Of a DNA stretch of 64,000 nucleotides, positions 59,630-64,000 are shown one piece after another. A model generated the notes under the pieces. It was not told the origin of the DNA and did not search any database. It saw only the letters and a list, made by a program, of their open reading frames with translations. Each line of letters begins with the position of its first letter. Position 1 is the stretch's first letter. The stretch is taken from contig NZ_MRCQ01000018.1 in NCBI RefSeq assembly GCF_002304005.1, positions 24,697-88,696 on the forward strand, given 5' to 3'. The translations under genes were made by a program, and so were the position numbers. The DNA is from Flavobacterium sp. ACN6 (GTDB lineage Bacteria; Bacteroidota; Bacteroidia; Flavobacteriales; Flavobacteriaceae).

Positions 59630-61165
59630 TTATCCCAGCCATCCTTCTCGATCCAAACTTCTATACTGAATTGCTTCTGCAATATGCGACGAAACTATAC
59701 TGGGCGCATCATCTAAATCGGCAATGGTTCTGGAAACTTTCAAAATTCTGTCATACGCTCGAGCGGAAAGATTCAGTCTTTCCATTGCGGTTTTCAACAG
59801 CTCTTTTGAAGCGTCATCTAAAACACAATATTCCCTAATTAATTTACTGCTCATTTGAGCATTGTAATGAACATTTTCTATCGCTTCAAATCGTTTGGTT
59901 TGAATTTCGCGTGCTGCAGTTACACGTTTCCGAATTTCTACACTACTTTCTGCTTTTTTTTCATCGGCCAATTTTTCAAACGGAACTGGTGTAACTTCTA
60001 TATGAATGTCTATTCTGTCTAATAACGGACCCGATATTTTACTCATATAGCGCTGCATTTCGTGTGGAGAAGAGGTATTTGGCGTGCTTGGATCGTTAAA
60101 AAAACCACTCGGACTTGGGTTCATACTGGCCACAAGCATAAAAGAAGACGGATAGGTAATCGTAAACTTAGCGCGCGAAATAGTAACTTCCCGATCTTCT
60201 AACGGCTGGCGCATTACTTCAAGAACATCTCGTTTAAATTCTGGTAATTCATCCAAAAACAAAACACCATTATGCGCCATCGAAATTTCTCCCGGCTGCG
60301 GATAACTGCCGCCACCAACCAAAGCCACATTCGAAATGGTATGGTGTGGACTTCTAAATGGACGCTGATTCATTAAACCAACTTCTTTTAATTTTCCCGC
60401 AACACTATGAATTTTAGTAGTTTCAAGTGCTTCCCGCAAAGTCATAGGAGGCAGAATACTCGGAACACGTTTTGCCAGCATCGTTTTTCCAGCTCCAGGC
60501 GGGCCTATTAAAATAATGTTGTGACCTCCCGCTGCTGCAATTTCCATACAGCGTTTAATACTTTCTTGTCCGCGAACATCTGAAAAATCAAATTCTGGAA
60601 AATCCAACGTTTTATAAAATTCTGCCCTCGTATCTATTACTGTTGGCTGAAGCGTACCTTTTCCAGCAAAAAAGTCAATGATTTCTTTTAGATTCTCTAC
60701 GCCATAAACATCTAAATCGGATACAATCGCCGCTTCCTTTACATTTTGAATGGGAAGAAAAAAACCTTTATAACCTTCTTCTTTTGCTTTGATGGCAATT
60801 GGTAAAGCACCGCGAATAGGCTGCAGACTTCCGTCTAAAGAAAGTTCACCCATAATAATATATCGCTCAATTTCTGGCGCTTTTATCTGATCTGAACCGA
60901 CTAGAATTCCCATTGCCAAGGTCAAATCGTAAGACGAACCCTCTTTTCTAAGGTCTGCCGGCGCCATATTAATGGTAATTCTTTTTCCAGGCATACCGAA
61001 ACCATTATTTTTAAGTGCTGCCGCGATTCGGAAACTGCTTTCTTTTATAGCATTGTCTGGAAGTCCAACTAAATGATAACCAATCCCTTTATCCATATGA
61101 ACTTCGACTGTAATTGTCGTTGCCTCTACGCCAAAAACGGCACTTCCATAAACTTTTACTAACAT
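59630..61165 (-). CDS. YifB/ComM family Mg-chelatase-like AAA ATPase
   Basis: 511 residues from MLVKVYGSAVFGVEA at 61165. N-terminal Lon-protease-like fold (VEVHMDKGIGYHLVGLPDNAIKES, NMAPADLRKEGSSYDLTLA), Walker A GPPGAGKT at 221-228, HHTISNVALVGGG, AHNGVLFLDELPEF (Walker B) and the C-terminal Mg_chelatase_C region (RLNLSARAYDRILKVSRTIADL). ComM is a hexameric helicase that extends heteroduplex during natural transformation; the same family is widespread in non-competent bacteria. The frame extends upstream to 61285 but overlaps the neighbour. Confidence 0.92.
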   Translation of the reverse strand: MLVKVYGSAVFGVEATTITVEVHMDKGIGYHLVGLPDNAIKESSFRIAAALKNNGFGMPGKRITINMAPADLRKEGSSYDLTLAMGILVGSDQIKAPEIERYIIMGELSLDGSLQPIRGALPIAIKAKEEGYKGFFLPIQNVKEAAIVSDLDVYGVENLKEIIDFFAGKGTLQPTVIDTRAEFYKTLDFPEFDFSDVRGQESIKRCMEIAAAGGHNIILIGPPGAGKTMLAKRVPSILPPMTLREALETTKIHSVAGKLKEVGLMNQRPFRSPHHTISNVALVGGGSYPQPGEISMAHNGVLFLDELPEFKRDVLEVMRQPLEDREVTISRAKFTITYPSSFMLVASMNPSPSGFFNDPSTPNTSSPHEMQRYMSKISGPLLDRIDIHIEVTPVPFEKLADEKKAESSVEIRKRVTAAREIQTKRFEAIENVHYNAQMSSKLIREYCVLDDASKELLKTAMERLNLSARAYDRILKVSRTIADLDDAPSIVSSHIAEAIQYRSLDREGWLG

Positions 61166-61244
61166 AAATATCTTTTCATTAAATGTTTTTAAAACTAATG
61201 AAAAATTATTATTATGTAAATATTTTATTACAAAATTTTTAAAA

Positions 61245-62219
61245 TTAAAATGGAAGCTTGATTTGGATCTTAATTTCCTCCACAATCTTACTCAAATCCA
61301 AACTATTCTGATGTGACCAAAGTTCACTTTCTATCTGGTTATTTCGAATACAATTATGGCATTCTAGTATTTCATGAGAATAGCCTTTTCCTAATGTTGG
61401 TAAACTGACAACTGCTTCTTTTTCATCATTTATAAATAAAGAATACCCATCTGCCACATACCAAGGCGAATTCAATTCGATTCTCCCTTTTGAACCGCTT
61501 ATTGAAGCTTTCATATCAGACTCTGAAACAATTGAAGCGTGCAAAACCGATTGAGCAGATTCGTATTGCAGTATCATAGAAGTCTGCAAATCAATATCAT
61601 TTTTATGCTTTACCGCTTTTGCAATAATCTCTTTTGGTTTTCCTAATAGTATATAAGACAGGAACAAAGGATAAACACCAATATCAAATAGCGCTCCGCC
61701 TCCTAAATCTTTATCAAAAAGTCTTTTATTTTCGATTTCACTTCCGTGAAAGGCAAAATCGGCTTTTATATAATTTATGCTTCCTATGACTCCGCTATTT
61801 ATCTTTTGTAAAACATCTTGAACAGAAGGGATAAAGCGCGTCCAGAAAGCTTCCATAAAAAACCTGTTGAACTTTTTAGAAGCTTCAATCATAAGCTTGG
61901 TATCTTTATAAGACAAAGACATTGGTTTTTCACAAATAACATGTTTCCCATTTTCAAGCGCTTTTATCGATAATGACGCATGCGAATTATGCGGTGTCGC
62001 TATGTAAATAATTTCAACTTCTTTATCTTCAAAAAGTAAATCGTATGAATTATATATTCTTGAAGCATTAAATTTTTCTGCAAACTGCTCTGCCTTCGAA
62101 ATATCTCTTGATGCAACAGCTGTTAGCTCTGCATCTTCAACTAATAATAAATCTGCTGCAAACTGATTGGCTATATTGCCAAGACCAATAATTCCCCATT
62201 TAATTTTCCTATTTTCCAT
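61245..62219 (-). CDS. Gfo/Idh/MocA family NAD(P)-dependent oxidoreductase
   Basis: 324 residues. Rossmann motif KWGIIGLGNIANQF (7-20), EKP at about 95-97 (HVICEKPMSLS), and DIGVYPLFLSYILLG in the C-terminal alpha/beta domain. The family oxidises or reduces sugars, polyols or biliverdin-like compounds; the GGALFDIGVYPL pattern is of the dihydrodiol-dehydrogenase-like branch. Substrate unknown. The gene precedes comM by 79 bases on the same strand. Ahead of its start, 62220-62535 is a 316-base AT-rich divergent promoter region with no structure I can support beyond ATTTTTTTAGGGGG near 62471. Confidence 0.87.
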   Translation of the reverse strand: MENRKIKWGIIGLGNIANQFAADLLLVEDAELTAVASRDISKAEQFAEKFNASRIYNSYDLLFEDKEVEIIYIATPHNSHASLSIKALENGKHVICEKPMSLSYKDTKLMIEASKKFNRFFMEAFWTRFIPSVQDVLQKINSGVIGSINYIKADFAFHGSEIENKRLFDKDLGGGALFDIGVYPLFLSYILLGKPKEIIAKAVKHKNDIDLQTSMILQYESAQSVLHASIVSESDMKASISGSKGRIELNSPWYVADGYSLFINDEKEAVVSLPTLGKGYSHEILECHNCIRNNQIESELWSHQNSLDLSKIVEEIKIQIKLPF

Positions 62220-62535
62220 TCTTGTATTTTAATCATTAAAATTGTTAAAAACATTAAAAAAATCTTATTCTCAAAAATTATCAGATGTTTTTAAACAACA
62301 AATATCCAATATATCGCAAAAAGTAACAATCAATTAACCCAAAAATTATCAAAAGTCTTAGTAAGGAGAAAAAAAATGTTGCCGAATTACAAATTTTAAG
62401 TCTGTTTTAACAAATTCACGCAAAATTTAAGGGTTCAAATTTTAAATTTAACAAAAATTAAACATTGAACCCTATTTTTTTAGGGGGTATGAAATCATTT
62501 TATACTTTTATAAAAAATTTTAAAACTAAATAACT

Positions 62536-63852
62536 ATGCGAAAAATTATTTTAAGTGTGATTCTTATCACTATTTTGGTACTAACCTTTATATCAAACTT
62601 TATCATTGCAGATAACCCAATTCCTGCAGAAGCGGTTAAGTTTGATACAGGAGATACGGCTTGGATGATCGTTGCAACTGCTTTTGTATTGTTAATGACT
62701 CCTGGTTTAGGATTTTTCTACGGAGGAATGGTAGGTAAGAAAAACGTAATTAGTACTATGCTGCAAAGTTTTATGGCCATGGTAATTGTTACAATTTTAT
62801 GGACTGTTGTAGCTTTCGGATTAGCTTTCGGACCAAGTATTGGAGGAATTATTGGAGATCCAACCAGTAATTTATTCTTTCAAGGTGTTGGAACCAATAC
62901 AGCATGGAGCCTTGCGCCAACGATTCCTTTTATGTTATTCGCATTATTTCAGGCAAAATTCGCCATCATTACTCCTGCGTTAATTACAGGTGCTTTTGCA
63001 GAACGTGTACGTTTCTGGGCTTATTTGTTATTCATGGTTTTATTTATATTATTAATATATGCTCCGTTGGCTCACATGACTTGGCATCCTGATGGAGTTT
63101 TCTTTAAAATGGGAGTTCTTGACTTCGCTGGTGGAACAGTAGTACACATGAGTGCTGGCTGGGCTGCATTGGCTGGAGCAATCTTCTTAGGAAAAAGAAA
63201 AATTCAAAAAGTTAATCCTGCTAGAATTACTTATGTATTATTAGGAACAGGTTTACTTTGGTTCGGCTGGTTTGGTTTCAACGCTGGATCTGCATTAGGA
63301 GCAAATGGTTTAGCTGTACAAGCTTTAGGTACAACCACTGTTGCTGCTGCAGCTGCTGCAATGGCATGGGTTTTCCTTGATAAAATATTAGGACACAAAT
63401 TATCTGCTCTTGGAGCTTGTATCGGAGCTGTTGTAGGTCTTGTTGCTATTACGCCTGCAGCTGGTTTTGTTAGTATTCCTCATGCAATTTTCATCGGTTT
63501 ATTCTCTGCAATTGTAAGTAACCTTGTAGTTAGCAAATTCCCTAAAGGAAAAATTGATGATGCATTAGATGTATTTGCTTGTCACGGTGTTGGTGGTATG
63601 GTTGGTATGTTATTAACTGGAGTTTTCGCTTCAAAAGCAATTAACCCAGCTGTTGGAGACAATCAAGGTTTAATTTTCGGAACTCCAACTTTGTTTATCA
63701 ATCAATTAACAGCTTTAGTGGTAGTATCAATCTTTGCTTTTGTAGGTTCTTATATTTTATTCTTCGTTGTAAATAAAATTACTCCTCTAAGAGTTACTGA
63801 AGAAAAAGAAGAACTTGGTTTAGATATCTCTCAACACGGAGAATTCTTATAA
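62536..63852 (+). CDS. amt: Ammonium transporter of the Amt family
   Basis: 438 residues, about eleven membrane helices after a signal-like first segment. Conserved Amt parts: DTAWMIVATAFVLLMTPGLGFFYGGMV, the conduction-pore histidines H204 (VVHMSAGWAAL) and H350 (CHGVGGMVGM), GAFAERVRFWAYLL, and WFGWFGFNAGSAL. It carries ammonium across the inner membrane and feeds assimilation by glutamate synthase. A GlnK/PII gene, the usual partner, is not in the window and would be expected just downstream if present. Confidence 0.96.
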   Translation: MRKIILSVILITILVLTFISNFIIADNPIPAEAVKFDTGDTAWMIVATAFVLLMTPGLGFFYGGMVGKKNVISTMLQSFMAMVIVTILWTVVAFGLAFGPSIGGIIGDPTSNLFFQGVGTNTAWSLAPTIPFMLFALFQAKFAIITPALITGAFAERVRFWAYLLFMVLFILLIYAPLAHMTWHPDGVFFKMGVLDFAGGTVVHMSAGWAALAGAIFLGKRKIQKVNPARITYVLLGTGLLWFGWFGFNAGSALGANGLAVQALGTTTVAAAAAAMAWVFLDKILGHKLSALGACIGAVVGLVAITPAAGFVSIPHAIFIGLFSAIVSNLVVSKFPKGKIDDALDVFACHGVGGMVGMLLTGVFASKAINPAVGDNQGLIFGTPTLFINQLTALVVVSIFAFVGSYILFFVVNKITPLRVTEEKEELGLDISQHGEFL

Positions 63853-63926
63853 GATATTAATTTTCAACTTTCAATGACTAGTCCTAAATAATCGATACAG
63901 ATTATTAGACAAATATATTTAATTAG

Positions 63927-63963
63927 ACACCTGTAATATTTTTTATTGCAGGTGTTTTTCTTT
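63927..63963 (+). terminator. Terminator after amt
   Basis: ACACCTG (63927-63933) pairs with CAGGTGT (63949-63955), followed by TTTTTCTTTT. The loop also allows AAT/ATT pairing. If glnK is absent this ends the amt message. Confidence 0.85.
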
Positions 63964-64000
63964 TATAAGTTCTCATCTTTACTACACTTTGTTGATGCAT

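Overview
The window reads as a chromosomal segment of a Flavobacterium-like member of the Bacteroidota. The base composition is AT-rich, Shine-Dalgarno sites are scarce, and many genes have the Bacteroidota promoter element TAnnTTTG just upstream. Typical family content includes a TonB-dependent receptor paired with a DUF4249 lipoprotein, DUF3276, a cyclophilin-FKBP fusion, monomeric isocitrate dehydrogenase, and many dispersed palindromic repeats of the kind found in Flavobacteriaceae. No rRNA, tRNA or CRISPR array was recognised.

Layout. 1-7.2 kb: leucine dehydrogenase, an ABC exporter, DUF3276, three alpha/beta hydrolases, CsaA and a redoxin. 7.2-13.5 kb: a possible leader peptide, a GreA/Rnk-like factor, and a minus-strand run of cytochrome c lipoprotein, dual immunophilin, MFS transporter, cupin, archaemetzincin and sugar isomerase, then a decayed gene. 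13.5-22.4 kb: trmD, rplS, icd, TonB receptor with DUF4249 partner, GyrI-like, DinB-like and thiamine pyrophosphokinase. 22.5-30.5 kb: an integron-like cassette array. 30.6-38.8 kb: rlmF, uvrB, TerB-like, esterase, dipeptide epimerase with an oxoamine-synthase-like enzyme, DUF1456. 38.8-39.7 kb: a gene-free field of palindromic repeats. 39.7-49 kb: sucC, gltBD and lysA (central carbon, nitrogen and lysine metabolism). 49-56.4 kb: glycosyltransferase, membrane proteins and several lipoproteins of unknown function. 56.5-64 kb: an ArsR regulator with two tandemly duplicated SRPBCC proteins, an esterase with GNAT, ComM/YifB, Gfo/Idh/MocA and an ammonium transporter.

The most striking object is the array at 22.5-30.5 kb. 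A tyrosine recombinase with intact catalytic residues is followed by eight co-oriented single-ORF units, each ending in a repeat of about 135 bp with long inverted arms. The core sequence at the start of each unit is the reverse complement of the core at the end of the same unit, and differs from unit to unit (clearest in units 1, 2 and 5). This is what integron gene cassettes with attC sites look like. The recombinase, however, has Xer-like spacing without the insertion that defines IntI, carries an extra N-terminal domain, and is transcribed in the same direction as the cassettes. The cassettes encode a phospholipase-D-like protein, a DUF4240 lipoprotein, membrane proteins and immunity-like unknowns; the last is frameshifted.

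Coordinates, motif positions and inverted repeats were read by eye. Family assignments rest on recognised motifs, not on database searches.
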